A DNA stretch of 64,000 nucleotides from contig RDXN01000055.1 in assembly GCA_004292855.1 (NCBI GenBank), positions 1 to 64,000 of the forward strand, given 5' to 3'. Positions 50,676 through 60,232 of this stretch are shown one piece after another; the first letter of the stretch is position 1; every line of letters starts with the position of its first letter. Source of the DNA: Cytophagales bacterium (lineage in GTDB: Bacteria; Bacteroidota; Bacteroidia; Cytophagales; Spirosomataceae). The position numbers and the translations under genes are program-made. The notes under the pieces are model-generated. The model did no database searches and was not told where the DNA came from. It saw only the letters and a program-made list of their open reading frames with translations.

Positions 50676-50700
50676 GCCGGGCCAAGTGTCCGGCTTTTTT
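50676..50700 (+). terminator. terminator after msrB
   Basis: GCCGG, a 9-nt loop, CCGGC and seven T. It lies 30 bp after the msrB stop and before the convergent sialidase gene. Confidence 0.7.
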
Positions 50701-50748
50701 TATTGCCCAAAACTCTCCGTTGAAGAGCCTATCTGAAACGCGGGCTTC

Positions 50749-51918
50749 TCAAACGAACCCCAAAGCCGTGTATGTAATGACGGAATAGTTATCTCGCTCA
50801 AATAACACCCCAATTTGACCGTTTTGCTGCACAACCAGATCAGAATAAGCCGATGAACCGGCATAAATTTCCCGGACAATCGTCCAATGTCGGCCATTGT
50901 CCGTGCTGGCCCGAAGGGTCAATTTCTCCCGTTTATTTTCGCTGTTGGGGTTGCAGAACAGTAGTATCCGTTTTCCGTTGGGCCTCTGAAAACTAACCAT
51001 AGACCCTTCACAAACAGGATCGGGTAGGTCGTTGGCAATGGTCACGGACTCCCAATTGGTTCCGCGCTTAGTAAGGCGGGCCATGAGTCGACGCTTCACA
51101 TCGCCCGACTGATTACGGATATTCATCAGCACTTTTCCACCTTCCAGCTCGGCGGCAGTGCTTTCGTTACTACCGGGGTAGGCTACGTCGGGCGTGAGGT
51201 GCCAGGTTTGGCCGTGAGTGTCGGAGAAAAAAGCGTGGGCGCGATAGTCACGGAACTGGGGCTGAGGTGGTCCGGCTGAGTGGTTGGCGGCTACGAATAA
51301 CCGACCCCGTTTCAACTGTAGGGCATGGCCGGGGGTGTTGGCATAAGACCGCCAATCCTCGGCAAAAGCATAGGCCGGGTTCACATTGGGCTTGTTGGGG
51401 CGACTGACCTGCGGGGTGATATTTACCGGATCGGACCAAGTCAGGCCCGCGTCGAGGCTGGTTTTGTACCAAATCTCCCGTATAGCCTTTCCGTCGCGCA
51501 CCTCTTGCTCCGATGCTACTCCGGTGTTGTAGACCAAAAACAACCGTCCGTCCGGGTAGCGTGCATCGGTTAGGTCGAAAACAGGGGCCGGGTTACCCGC
51601 CTGCATAGAGCCATTGTCGGCCACGAGTTTTTGAGCACTCCAGGTTTGTCCGTTATCCCGGCTAGCTTTAAGCACAATATCTACATCCCCAAAATCATTA
51701 CAACCTTGTCGGCGCGCTTCGGCGAAAGCCAATAATGTTCCGTCGGGAGCTTTAACCAGGGCCGGAATCCGATAACACATGTAGCCGTCATCGCCCGCTT
51801 TGAACACCGTGGTTCCCTCCAACACTGGGGTTATCGGGCTAGTAGTGGATGATTTTGGCAACCACCAATAGACATTGATCACAAAGCAAAAAGTGGAAGA
51901 AAGTAGTAGTCGAAGCAT
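50749..51918 (-). CDS. exo-alpha-sialidase
   Basis: A 389-residue six-blade beta-propeller glycosidase that removes terminal sialic acids. Diagnostic features: the YRIPALVKAPDGTLLAFAEAR segment (RIP motif with the first catalytic Arg, and downstream Asp) and Asp boxes SRDNGQTWS, SLDAGLTWS, SDTHGQTWH and STDNGRHWT. Further Arg triad residues lie in AHAFFSD and the NIRNQSG/RP.GKRILLF region. The N-terminus (MLRLLLSSTFCFVINVYWWL) is a signal or anchor. The ATG at 51918 is chosen. No sialic acid catabolic gene is nearby. Confidence 0.88.
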   Translation of the reverse strand: MLRLLLSSTFCFVINVYWWLPKSSTTSPITPVLEGTTVFKAGDDGYMCYRIPALVKAPDGTLLAFAEARRQGCNDFGDVDIVLKASRDNGQTWSAQKLVADNGSMQAGNPAPVFDLTDARYPDGRLFLVYNTGVASEQEVRDGKAIREIWYKTSLDAGLTWSDPVNITPQVSRPNKPNVNPAYAFAEDWRSYANTPGHALQLKRGRLFVAANHSAGPPQPQFRDYRAHAFFSDTHGQTWHLTPDVAYPGSNESTAAELEGGKVLMNIRNQSGDVKRRLMARLTKRGTNWESVTIANDLPDPVCEGSMVSFQRPNGKRILLFCNPNSENKREKLTLRASTDNGRHWTIVREIYAGSSAYSDLVVQQNGQIGVLFERDNYSVITYTALGFV

Positions 51919-51962
51919 AGGGAGTGCCGGTAATAGTGGGTGCAAGTAAGGGGTGCATCGCT

Positions 51963-51970
51963 TATATTTG
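51963..51970 (+). promoter_or_regulatory. probable -7 element of the PBP1A gene
   Basis: TATATTTG, a full match to TAnnTTTG, about 55 bp before the ATG. The -33 region is weak. Transcription would start near 51977. Confidence 0.4.
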
Positions 51971-52025
51971 CAACACTATCCTAAACTATTCTACTGGATA
52001 GTCTACAGCAATACCAACTGGCAAA

Positions 52026-54614
52026 ATGAACGAATTTTTGGAGCGACTGAGCGCAATCTGGCAAACCGTAACGCTGTTTCTGGGTCAGATCACACGCAGG
52101 TTGAGCCGTCTGTTACACCGGGGTGCTACGGCAACGCTGGGCGACGAACGAGTAGAGCAAATTTATGATTCATACGGTCGGCTGCGCGAACGCCGAGAGG
52201 TGTTACGCGAACGTCGGCGCGAGGTGATGGGCCGATACGTCGACCGGGAGGCCGCATATTATCCGTATTTGCGCAAAGCCGGGCGGTTTTTTTTGTACGG
52301 TTTTTTGTTCCTGGGCATCTACGTATTCATGCTCGAAACCAACTTTTTGTGGCTTACAGGCGGCATCCCGACCATCGAAGAGGTGCGCAATCCTAAACTG
52401 GCACAGTCGTCGGAGATTTATACGTACGATGGGGTTGCCATTGGTAAGTTTTATACCGAAAACCGAACCCCCATTAAGTTTGAGAACATTCCAAAATCGT
52501 TGATCAGTGCGCTGATTGCGACCGAAGATGCGCGGTTTTACGACCACATGGGCATTGATCCGCGTGCTATTGGCCGGGCTGCCTTTAGCTTTGGTAAGGA
52601 TGGGGGTGGTTCTACTATTACGCAGCAATTAGCCAAAAACCTATTTAAAACACGCCGGGCTAACAATACGGGGATGCTGAACAAAATTCCGTTTGTTCGC
52701 AAAATCGTTTATAAATCAAAAGAGTGGTTGATGGCTATTAAGCTCGAACGCAACTTCTCGAAAGAAGAAATCCTAACGTATTACTTCAACACGGTCGATT
52801 TTGGCAGCAACGCGTTCGGTCTGAAAACAGCCGCCCGGACGTTTTTCAACAAAGTCCCCGACAGTCTGAACGTGCAGGAAGGGGCCGTGTTGGTGGGCCT
52901 GCAAAAAGCCACCACCTCGTACAACCCGCTGCGCAACCCCGACCGCTCTAAAGAACGGCGTAACATTGTGCTGGGGCAGATGGCCAAGTATAAGTTTCTG
53001 ACCAAACAGCAGGCCGACTCTGTTTCGGCACTACCCCTCAAAACCGACTTCACTCCCGAAAACCCGTATGCCGGGCCTGCCAGTTACTTAAAAAACGCTG
53101 TGCTTGATTTCGTGAAAAAATGGAGCGAAGAGCGCAACAACGAGTTCAACCTCTACACCGACGGCCTGCGGATTATAACGACCATCGACTCGCGTATGCA
53201 GACCTATGGTGAGGAGGCCACCGCCGAAAAAATGAAATCGCTCCAACAGCGATTCAATAGTCATTGGCGCGACCGCAACCCCTGGACCGACGAAGACGGC
53301 AACGAGATTCCGGGCTTCATCGACTCGGTTGCCAAGCGCACCGACCGCTATAAAAATCTGGCCCGCCGGTTCCGCGATCAACCCGACTCCATCAGTTATT
53401 ATATGAAGGAGAAAAAAGAGAAGATGAAAGTCTTCGATTGGGACGGTGAGCGCGTGCGGGAAATGACGCCGTACGATTCTATTGCGTACTACAAACGGTT
53501 TTTGCAGTCGGGGCTGGTGGCGATGGACCCCCACAATGGTCATATTCGGGCGTGGATAGGCGGACTGGATTACGATTATTTCAAATACGACCACGTAAAG
53601 CAGGGCCGTCGGCAGCCGGGATCGACGTTTAAGCCGTTTGTGTACACGGCAGCTATCGACGATACCACGCTCAACCTCAGCCCCTGCGACCGGATGCGCG
53701 ATAAGCCTTTTCGGAAAGAATACCGTGAAAATGGCGAGGATAAAGTCTGGGAACCGAAAAACTCAACAGGTTACTACAGCTATTCTAACCTGACGTTGCG
53801 CAAGGCAATGGCCCGCTCGGTGAACTCCATCACGGCCAAACTTACTGACGAAGTTGGCCCCGAAAAGGTGGTTGAGTATGCACACAAGTTGGGCATCAAA
53901 AGCCGGCTTGACCCGGTTGCATCCATTGGTCTTGGCTCGTCGGATGTGTCGCTGTACGAACTGGTAAACGCTTATTGTACCTTCCCCAACGGCGGGCAGC
54001 ACGTGGAGCCGATTCTGGTGGCCCGTATTGAAGACCGCGATGGCAACGTAATTCAGGAGTTCAAAGCCGAAACCCGGCCCGCCATCAGTGCCGAGTCGGC
54101 TTATCTGATGCTGTTTATGCTACAGGGCGGTTTGCAGGAGTCGGGTGGCACGTCGCAAAATTTGTGGTCGTTCGAACTGTTCAAAAATAAGCACGAGATG
54201 GGCGGCAAAACCGGCACCACCTCTAACAACTCCGACGGCTGGTTTGTGGGCGTTTCAGATCAGTTGGTTGTTGGGGCCTGGGTGGGTGGCGACGACCGCA
54301 GCATTCACTTTCGCTCAACCGATTTGGGCGAAGGGGCCAAAACAGCCTTGCCTATTGTCGGGCTATTTCTGGAGAAAGTTTATGCCGACGCCAAGTTTAA
54401 ATCGCTACAGGGGCCTTTCCCGAAACCGTCCATAACGATCACCAAAGATTACCTGGATTGTACGTATCAATACCAGGGATACGACAGCAGCGACGAAACC
54501 GACTCCACCGAATACGACCCCGGCCTGACCGACTCGACGGCGACCCCGGCCCCTGCGCCAACAATCCCGCTCGAACCCACTGCCCCACCCGATTCGACAG
54601 GAAACGGGCGTTAA
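52026..54614 (+). CDS. class A penicillin-binding protein (PBP1A-like)
   Basis: An 862-residue bifunctional peptidoglycan synthase. A short cytoplasmic part is followed by one membrane helix (about 88-108). The GT51 transglycosylase domain has ATEDARFYDHMGIDPRAIGRA (catalytic Glu), GGGSTITQQLAKNLF and KEEILTYYFNTVDFG. The transpeptidase domain has PGSTFKPFVY (SxxK Ser), the SVN motif in MARSVNSITAKL and KTGTTSNNSDGWFVG. The C-terminal tail is Asp/Thr/Pro-rich. It acts in the inner membrane with the active sites in the periplasm. Divergent from the sialidase gene. Confidence 0.95.
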   Translation: MNEFLERLSAIWQTVTLFLGQITRRLSRLLHRGATATLGDERVEQIYDSYGRLRERREVLRERRREVMGRYVDREAAYYPYLRKAGRFFLYGFLFLGIYVFMLETNFLWLTGGIPTIEEVRNPKLAQSSEIYTYDGVAIGKFYTENRTPIKFENIPKSLISALIATEDARFYDHMGIDPRAIGRAAFSFGKDGGGSTITQQLAKNLFKTRRANNTGMLNKIPFVRKIVYKSKEWLMAIKLERNFSKEEILTYYFNTVDFGSNAFGLKTAARTFFNKVPDSLNVQEGAVLVGLQKATTSYNPLRNPDRSKERRNIVLGQMAKYKFLTKQQADSVSALPLKTDFTPENPYAGPASYLKNAVLDFVKKWSEERNNEFNLYTDGLRIITTIDSRMQTYGEEATAEKMKSLQQRFNSHWRDRNPWTDEDGNEIPGFIDSVAKRTDRYKNLARRFRDQPDSISYYMKEKKEKMKVFDWDGERVREMTPYDSIAYYKRFLQSGLVAMDPHNGHIRAWIGGLDYDYFKYDHVKQGRRQPGSTFKPFVYTAAIDDTTLNLSPCDRMRDKPFRKEYRENGEDKVWEPKNSTGYYSYSNLTLRKAMARSVNSITAKLTDEVGPEKVVEYAHKLGIKSRLDPVASIGLGSSDVSLYELVNAYCTFPNGGQHVEPILVARIEDRDGNVIQEFKAETRPAISAESAYLMLFMLQGGLQESGGTSQNLWSFELFKNKHEMGGKTGTTSNNSDGWFVGVSDQLVVGAWVGGDDRSIHFRSTDLGEGAKTALPIVGLFLEKVYADAKFKSLQGPFPKPSITITKDYLDCTYQYQGYDSSDETDSTEYDPGLTDSTATPAPAPTIPLEPTAPPDSTGNGR

Positions 54615-54719
54615 CGGGGCAGTACCATACCCTTTCGAGCGTGGGGTGTTGTTTTTCAAGAAGGATTTCAGTTCTTTGCCCTGCTAAACAGTTATGTTTC
54701 ACAATAATCTTTAAACACA

Positions 54720-55193
54720 ATGGGTCTATTGAATTTCTTCAAGGGCGTTGGTGAGAAAATTTTCGGCAAGGAGCACGAGGCACCGGCTGCTGAACCAGCC
54801 AAACAAGCCGAAGTTGAGCCCCTGAAAGCACAGGCATTGCTCAACCACGTGAAGCAGTTGGGTCTTGCTTATAATAAGCTGACCGTTAAGACTAAAGGCG
54901 ACACAGTTATTCTGGAAGGCGAGGTAGCCACGCAGGAAGACGCCGAGAAAATCTCGCTCGCCGTGGGCAACGTAGAGGGCGTACACCTGGTTGACAATCA
55001 GCTCGTGGTTGATGATCCAACCCCAGAGGCACAATACTATACCGTAAAGTCGGGCGATTCGCTGTCGAAAATTGCCAAAGAGGTATATGGCGACCCAATG
55101 AAGTACGGTGTGATTTTCGAGGCTAACAAGCCCATGCTGAAAGACCCCGATCTGATCTACCCCGATCAGGTGCTGCGGATTCCGCAATTGTAG
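54720..55193 (+). CDS. kbp: BON-LysM potassium-binding protein
   Basis: A 157-residue protein with the layout of E. coli Kbp (YgaU): an N-terminal MGLLNFFKGVGEKIFG, a BON domain (about 35-100, VKTKGDTVILEGEVATQED, EKISLAVGNVEGVHLVDNQL) and a LysM domain (about 105-157, YYTVKSGDSLSKIAKEVYGD, then IFEANKPMLKDPDLIYPDQV). Kbp is a cytoplasmic potassium sensor needed for growth at high K. A short acidic/Ala linker separates the N-terminus from BON. Monocistronic, ended by a hairpin. Confidence 0.93.
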   Translation: MGLLNFFKGVGEKIFGKEHEAPAAEPAKQAEVEPLKAQALLNHVKQLGLAYNKLTVKTKGDTVILEGEVATQEDAEKISLAVGNVEGVHLVDNQLVVDDPTPEAQYYTVKSGDSLSKIAKEVYGDPMKYGVIFEANKPMLKDPDLIYPDQVLRIPQL

Positions 55194-55195
55194 TT

Positions 55196-55279
55196 AAAAG
55201 GAGGAAAGCAGGAAGGGAGGAAAGAAGAAAAGGCTGTGAATGTCCTTCTCCTTTCCTCCCTTCCTGCTTTCCTCCTTTT
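55196..55279. terminator. polypurine/polypyrimidine hairpin after kbp
   Basis: Arms 55196-55224 and 55251-55279 are 29-bp exact complements, one all-purine except for one C (AAAAGGAGGAAAGCAGGAAG...) and the other pyrimidine-rich. It lies directly after the kbp stop and 6 bp before the stop of the convergent nuclease gene, so it may end both transcripts. The strand bias also permits triplex formation. Confidence 0.6.
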
Positions 55280-55284
55280 CTCCT

Positions 55285-56175
55285 CTAGTTCACACTCCCA
55301 TCCACCCGGCTTTCCAGGGTTTGTTGCAAATCCTGCGGGAGGTTTGAGAAAAAGTCGTAGCCAGTTCGGCGTTCTACCTCGTCCACGCTCATCAAATAAT
55401 ACGTCCAGGGTTTGTCGGCGGCTGTTTGCCGGTTCGGAATATTCACGGCAATCACCCGCGTGTTGGCATTGATACGCCCAAGATCATTGGAGCCAACGGG
55501 CATCACCACAATCACTTTCCAGAGTGCCTGCGGAACGGTCAGCTTACCGTCGGCGAGTTTGCTTACTTCGCCTTCGGAGCCAGTGCCGCGCGTGCCGTCG
55601 GTCCCCGCAATAATGTACAGTTCATTATTGCTTGCCAGTAACTTCCGGCAATATTCTTCCAGTTCTTTCCAAACCTCGCGATTATGACGAGGGGCTTGTG
55701 GCACGATATTCGTAAGCAAAAACGTAGCACTATTGTCATCTATGCTTCCGTCTCGGTCGTCGGAGGGGCAGAGGTGGCCCCGGTCGAAGCCCGTGTTGGT
55801 GTAATCGCTTGTTCGGGGCGTGAACCAATCGGTAGGGAGTTGGGGGTCGGGGCGGAAATCGTTGTTTCGGCTGGCGGTTCCTTTCCAGGCGGTGCTCAGG
55901 TGCCAGCTTACCCAATTGGCAATGCCGCGCTTGCGATTATACGACAGCGCGTAGGCCGATTTAACCATCAGAAAGTTATCGGGGTCCCCTACCGACGCAC
56001 CACTGGGGTTGCCCAAAGCCAGATTATCGTCGCGGGTGGGGTTTGGATTATTGATCTGAACCCGGCCACTGGGCTGGGGTAATGAGATTTTACAGCCTTG
56101 CGAAACGACTAATAAACCCACGGCCAGAACAAGCTGACGAAAATGAGTTGAGTAACAAATTGCTTTTTTTAGCAT
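55285..56175 (-). CDS. DNA/RNA non-specific endonuclease lipoprotein
   Basis: A 296-residue exported nuclease: lipoprotein signal ending LLVVSQGC (Cys about residue 28), then a NUC1-type domain with the catalytic DRGHLCPSDDRDGS (active His, about residue 151), the metal-binding Asn in the NIVPQAPRHNREVWKELEEY segment and GTDGTRGTG. These enzymes cut DNA and RNA without sequence preference using Mg. A membrane lipid anchor facing out would allow nucleic acid scavenging. A family-typical C-terminus (EVERRTGYDFFSNLPQDLQ) is present. Confidence 0.93.
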   Translation of the reverse strand: MLKKAICYSTHFRQLVLAVGLLVVSQGCKISLPQPSGRVQINNPNPTRDDNLALGNPSGASVGDPDNFLMVKSAYALSYNRKRGIANWVSWHLSTAWKGTASRNNDFRPDPQLPTDWFTPRTSDYTNTGFDRGHLCPSDDRDGSIDDNSATFLLTNIVPQAPRHNREVWKELEEYCRKLLASNNELYIIAGTDGTRGTGSEGEVSKLADGKLTVPQALWKVIVVMPVGSNDLGRINANTRVIAVNIPNRQTAADKPWTYYLMSVDEVERRTGYDFFSNLPQDLQQTLESRVDGSVN

Positions 56176-56325
56176 CCTTTTTGAAATTTACAGTGGCAAA
56201 TCGAGCCAACCCGATGTCTGTGCGTTTGTTTGCGCGTTCGTTTCATTCATTTTGGCCGATCTGATTGGCAAACGAACTAACAACCGAACGAATAGCCAAA
56301 CCTAATTGTACTTTTCTTTACCATT

Positions 56326-58878
56326 ATGTCGAAAAAAAAAGGGCCTGTACCGGCTAGACCTGCCACAACTCCATCCTCTTCGGGTCGTGTGATACCGCCC
56401 GCCCCGGCACGTCCGGGTAATTCAGCGACTACGGCTCCCCGGCCTCAGTCGGGGTTTGTGAAACCCGTTTCGTCACGCCCTGCTGCCCCGGCCGAACCAA
56501 GCGTTCAGTTGCCCATTCCAACCCGGCCTGTTGCCTGGTGGCCCCCTGCTCTGATGGCCCTTGTGGGTTTTCTGCTGTATGTGAACACGTTCGATCACCA
56601 TTACGCGCTTGACGACATTGCGGCCATCAGCCAAAACCTGTTCGTAAAGGCAGGTCTCAAAGGTATTCCCGACTTGCTCCGAACCGAGTTCTGGCACTTC
56701 AGCAACATCTCACTCGGCTATTACCGTCCGCTCTCGCTCATTACGTTTGCCATTGAGCACGAATTTGCGGGCGACAAACCGGGCCTGAACCACCAGATCA
56801 ACACCGTTTTGTATGCCCTGATGGGCCTGGTGTTGGGCATTTTGCTCCAAAAGTGGCTCGTTAAACCCGTTGGACAAACAACCGATGGGCAATTGGTTGA
56901 CAACGGTAACTCGAACCGGCTGGGGCAAACGATTGTGGCCCTGCTCGTTGGACTGGTCTTCATTTGCCATCCCGTGCATACCGAGATCGTGGCCAACATT
57001 AAAGGGCGCGACGAGGTATTGAGCTTTTTGTTTATCTCGCTCATGTTGCTGTTCCACTGGCGGTATCTGGAAACGAACCGCTGGGGCTGGCTTAAGCCCG
57101 ACGCCCGGATGCTGGCCGGTATTGCCATTTGCCTCTTTGGGGGGTTAATTGGTGGTTCGCTCGTGTGGGGTATTATCGGAAAAGACAGCGTGAGCCTTCC
57201 CAATCAGATTGAAGCGGGGGTAAACCTGCTCGAAATTTTCCGCATTGCGGCAGCGGGCGTATTTGCCAGTTTGCTCGTAACGGCGGGCTTGTCGGCCTGG
57301 GAGTCGAAGCAGGCGGGCAAAGCGCAACTCTGGTGGGACAACACCGAGCTGAACCCCAAATTGGTTGGCGTTGCTCTCACAACCCTGGCCGCTGTGGTGG
57401 GGGCCGTGGTGATGGCAAGCACCCGCAACATTCCTGAAATCACGACCGGCAAAGCGATCTGGATTGGTTTGGGAGCCGCTACTGGCAGTTTGCTCATGAC
57501 AAGCTGGCTCGGTTTGGCCTGCGCGTCGCTCTATTTTGCGTTCCTCTCGAAAGAATCGTCTATCGTGAGTTTGGCGTTTATTCCGGCTGCTTCGTACTTC
57601 TTTGCGCGTCGGAACATCTGGCAATCGCTGGTAGGTTTGTGGCCGTTTTTGATCGTAGCTGCCCTGTTTTTCTACCAGAAACAAAAGATGATCGGCACGT
57701 TGAGCGGCAAGCCCCCCGTCGATTGGGCCAACTACCCTTATGCGATTGAAGGCACGCAGATTCGGAGTACGTTCAAGTTTTTTGCCTATTACCTGAAACT
57801 GCTCGTATTGCCGCACCCGCTGGTATACGACTATTCGTACAACGTGATTCCGTCGTCGAAAGGCACCCAAACCGCCCTCGTTGGGCTGGGTCTGCTGGCT
57901 ATGCTGGGCATGATTTACCTGGCTGTGAAAGGCTTCTTTAAGCGGACGCTGTGGGGCTTCGGGTTGTTCTGGTTCTTTGTGGCGATGGCTCCCGGCCTGG
58001 GCTTTATCTGGTTGCGGGGTGGTATCCTGGCCGAACGTTTCTTGTTTGCCGCCGTGCTTGGCTTTGCCGTTATCGCTGTTTGGGGTTTGCAAGAGATTTT
58101 CGAGCGTATTCAAAACCGCAACAGTGGCTCGTCGGAGGCAACGGCTTCGTTTGCGGCCAATGGGTCGGCAACGCAACGTCCGTTCATGGCGCAGTATGGA
58201 CCCATTATCGGCCTGATGGCGGTGGTGCTTGGCCTGTATTCGTTCAAAACGGTTGAGCGGAATAAGGACTGGAAAAACAATTACATTCTCTTCAACTCGG
58301 CCCTCCCCTACTCGCCCAGCAGTTGCCAGGTGCAACGGCACGTAGCGAACGAGGAGATCGAAAAAGGTCTGAAATTCCGGGCCAAAGCCGATTCGATTGC
58401 GAATGCAGTGAACGCCAGAATCGCTAAACTGCCTGTCAACGAAGACCGTAACAAGCAGGTGCAGAAAGCTCAGGCCGTTATCGACAAAGAGATTGGCAGC
58501 GCGAATTTGCACGGTCGGCAGGCACTCGACCACCTGAAAGAAGCCACCCAGATTTATCCCGGTTTTGGTGAGGCCTATTTCTCGATGGCCTACGTGTTTC
58601 AGAAGATCATCCCGAACCGCGACTCGGCTGTGTATTATTACAAGCAGACGATCCGGGCGGCCAATGCGTATGCTCCCGCTTACAACAACCTGGGTGTGAT
58701 CTACCAAAACGAAGGCAACACCGACCCCATGAAGTTCCAGTTGGCGTCGTATTACTACAACAAGTCGATTGAGGTGAATCCGGCCTACATCGACGGACGT
58801 AATAACCAGGCGTCGTTGAAGAAGGTAACGGGCCTCGACGTGAAAATACTACCCCAGACTATTCTGGATAAGTACTGA
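56326..58878 (+). CDS. polytopic TPR membrane protein, TMTC / GT-C mannosyltransferase-like
   Basis: An 850-residue protein: a Pro/Ala-rich N-terminal arm (1-65), then about 10-12 membrane helices (70-630) and a C-terminal TPR part (about 690-830; FGEAYFSMAYVFQKIIPNRD, YAPAYNNLGVIYQNEGN). The first luminal loop reads FDHHYALDDIAAISQNLFV...YYRPLSLITFAIEH, with the DD of the GT-C fold and the RPL motif of TMTC-type O-mannosyltransferases, which also have C-terminal TPRs. KGRDEVLSFLFISL is another shared segment. A role in protein O-glycosylation at the membrane is a reasonable inference. It stands alone. Confidence 0.75.
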   Translation: MSKKKGPVPARPATTPSSSGRVIPPAPARPGNSATTAPRPQSGFVKPVSSRPAAPAEPSVQLPIPTRPVAWWPPALMALVGFLLYVNTFDHHYALDDIAAISQNLFVKAGLKGIPDLLRTEFWHFSNISLGYYRPLSLITFAIEHEFAGDKPGLNHQINTVLYALMGLVLGILLQKWLVKPVGQTTDGQLVDNGNSNRLGQTIVALLVGLVFICHPVHTEIVANIKGRDEVLSFLFISLMLLFHWRYLETNRWGWLKPDARMLAGIAICLFGGLIGGSLVWGIIGKDSVSLPNQIEAGVNLLEIFRIAAAGVFASLLVTAGLSAWESKQAGKAQLWWDNTELNPKLVGVALTTLAAVVGAVVMASTRNIPEITTGKAIWIGLGAATGSLLMTSWLGLACASLYFAFLSKESSIVSLAFIPAASYFFARRNIWQSLVGLWPFLIVAALFFYQKQKMIGTLSGKPPVDWANYPYAIEGTQIRSTFKFFAYYLKLLVLPHPLVYDYSYNVIPSSKGTQTALVGLGLLAMLGMIYLAVKGFFKRTLWGFGLFWFFVAMAPGLGFIWLRGGILAERFLFAAVLGFAVIAVWGLQEIFERIQNRNSGSSEATASFAANGSATQRPFMAQYGPIIGLMAVVLGLYSFKTVERNKDWKNNYILFNSALPYSPSSCQVQRHVANEEIEKGLKFRAKADSIANAVNARIAKLPVNEDRNKQVQKAQAVIDKEIGSANLHGRQALDHLKEATQIYPGFGEAYFSMAYVFQKIIPNRDSAVYYYKQTIRAANAYAPAYNNLGVIYQNEGNTDPMKFQLASYYYNKSIEVNPAYIDGRNNQASLKKVTGLDVKILPQTILDKY

Positions 58879-58917
58879 TGAGGTAAGCTCGTTGGGGCAA
58901 CAGAATAGAATTTTGAC

Positions 58918-58953
58918 AAAAAAAGCTATTGCTAATCAGCAATAGCTTTTTTT
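58918..58953 (+). terminator. terminator after the TMTC-like gene
   Basis: AAAAAAAGCTATTGCT, loop AATC, AGCAATAGCTTTTTTT: 16-bp exact arms and a T-tract, 39 bp after the stop. Because of it, codons before 58956 cannot belong to the next gene. Confidence 0.93.
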
Positions 58954-58955
58954 TG

Positions 58956-60224
58956 ATGTTTACAACAGGTTGGCTGTCTCCTCACCCTAAACGTGTGACT
59001 TATCAATTGCCTGCTTTGCCCCATATGCCGTATCTTCCACATGAATTAAGTTATGACACCGAGGCAGAACGGGTCATTCGTGAAAAATTGCTGCTCCGGG
59101 AAGCCCAGTTGAGTCAGGCGCAACGAATGGCAGGCATGGCTAGCTGGGAGTGGTATTTTGGTGATACAATCGTTCGGTGGAGTCCCGAAATGTACTTGTT
59201 CTGGGGTTACGAACCGAACGAAATCACCGTCGACCTCGACAGTGTGGCCCAGTCGACCCACCTCGACGACTTGCCCATTTTGCAAGGGGCCATTGGCCGT
59301 GCCTTGCAGGGCGAAGACGTCGAGATGGAATACCGTCGGTACGACAAAAGTGGCCGGGAAATCTTTATTCATACCATTGGGCGCGTTATGCGCAATGAAG
59401 CGGGCGATCCGATTGGCGTTTTTGGCATTGATCTGAACATCACTAAACGCAAGGAGCATGAGATTCATCTTCGCCAACTGAATGAAGCTCTGGAGCAAAA
59501 AAACCGCGAACTGGAGCAGCGCAATGCCGAGCTGAGTGCGTTTTCGTACGTAGCCAGCCACGACTTGCAGGAACCGTTACGCAAGATTCAAAGTTTTAAC
59601 AGCCTGATTCTCAAGACAGAGTCAGCAGCACTGTCGGAGCAGGGGCAGGATTATTTCCGACGGTCGATGGCGGCTGCTGAGCGAATGCGCCAACTGATTA
59701 AAGACCTGATCGACTACTCACGGGTACACAAAACAGCCGCCGAGTATGAGCAGGTTGATTTGCATGAGCTTCTTCATCAAATTAAGGATGATTTGGCGGA
59801 GCCAATTCGGGAAAAGAACGCGACAATTCGGACGAGCAACTTTCCAAGCGTACTAGTTAATGGCCTCATGTTCAAGCAACTACTCCAAAACCTGATCAGT
59901 AACGCCCTCAACTATCACAAGCCTGGCATCCCCCCCAGTATTCAGCTCACATACAAGCAGCTTGAACCCGGTATTGGCAATACCGATTGTGTAAAGCCTA
60001 CGCACCAGTTGCAGGTTGCAGATAACGGTATTGGCTTCGATCCGGCATTTAGCCAACGTATTTTCGGGCTGTTTCAACGACTACATGGCCGCGACCAATT
60101 TGGGGGTGGCACCGGTATTGGGTTAGCCATTTGCGACCGGATTATGCAGGTGCATAAAGGCACTATTTTTGCCGATGGTAAGCCCGGCGAAGGAGCCGTA
60201 TTTACCGTACAGTGGCCAGTGTAG
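58956..60224 (+). CDS. PAS-domain sensor histidine kinase
   Basis: About 420 residues, with no membrane segment, so cytoplasmic. Residues about 50-160 form a PAS domain (MASWEWYFGDTIVRWSPEMY, FGIDLNITKRKEHE at its PAC end), then a coiled coil (LEQKNRELEQRNAELSAFSY), HisKA with the phospho-His in ASHDLQEPLRKIQSF, and the HATPase with LLQNLISNALNYHKPG, VADNGIGFDPAF and GGGTGIGLAICDRI. The start is uncertain: an upstream TTG lies inside a terminator; the ATG at 58956 or at 59025 (MPYLPHELSYD) are the candidates. No response regulator is adjacent, so it is an orphan kinase. Confidence 0.88.
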   Translation: MFTTGWLSPHPKRVTYQLPALPHMPYLPHELSYDTEAERVIREKLLLREAQLSQAQRMAGMASWEWYFGDTIVRWSPEMYLFWGYEPNEITVDLDSVAQSTHLDDLPILQGAIGRALQGEDVEMEYRRYDKSGREIFIHTIGRVMRNEAGDPIGVFGIDLNITKRKEHEIHLRQLNEALEQKNRELEQRNAELSAFSYVASHDLQEPLRKIQSFNSLILKTESAALSEQGQDYFRRSMAAAERMRQLIKDLIDYSRVHKTAAEYEQVDLHELLHQIKDDLAEPIREKNATIRTSNFPSVLVNGLMFKQLLQNLISNALNYHKPGIPPSIQLTYKQLEPGIGNTDCVKPTHQLQVADNGIGFDPAFSQRIFGLFQRLHGRDQFGGGTGIGLAICDRIMQVHKGTIFADGKPGEGAVFTVQWPV

Positions 60225-60232
60225 CACCGGGC

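Noticed and set aside
57145-58707. A 520-residue open frame on the minus strand
   Set aside because: It lies wholly opposite the TMTC-like gene, whose domains and codon pattern are clear; the antisense protein is rich in His/Arg/Gln and matches no family.
58929-58955. TTG start for the PAS kinase
   Set aside because: It lies inside the terminator hairpin of the preceding gene.
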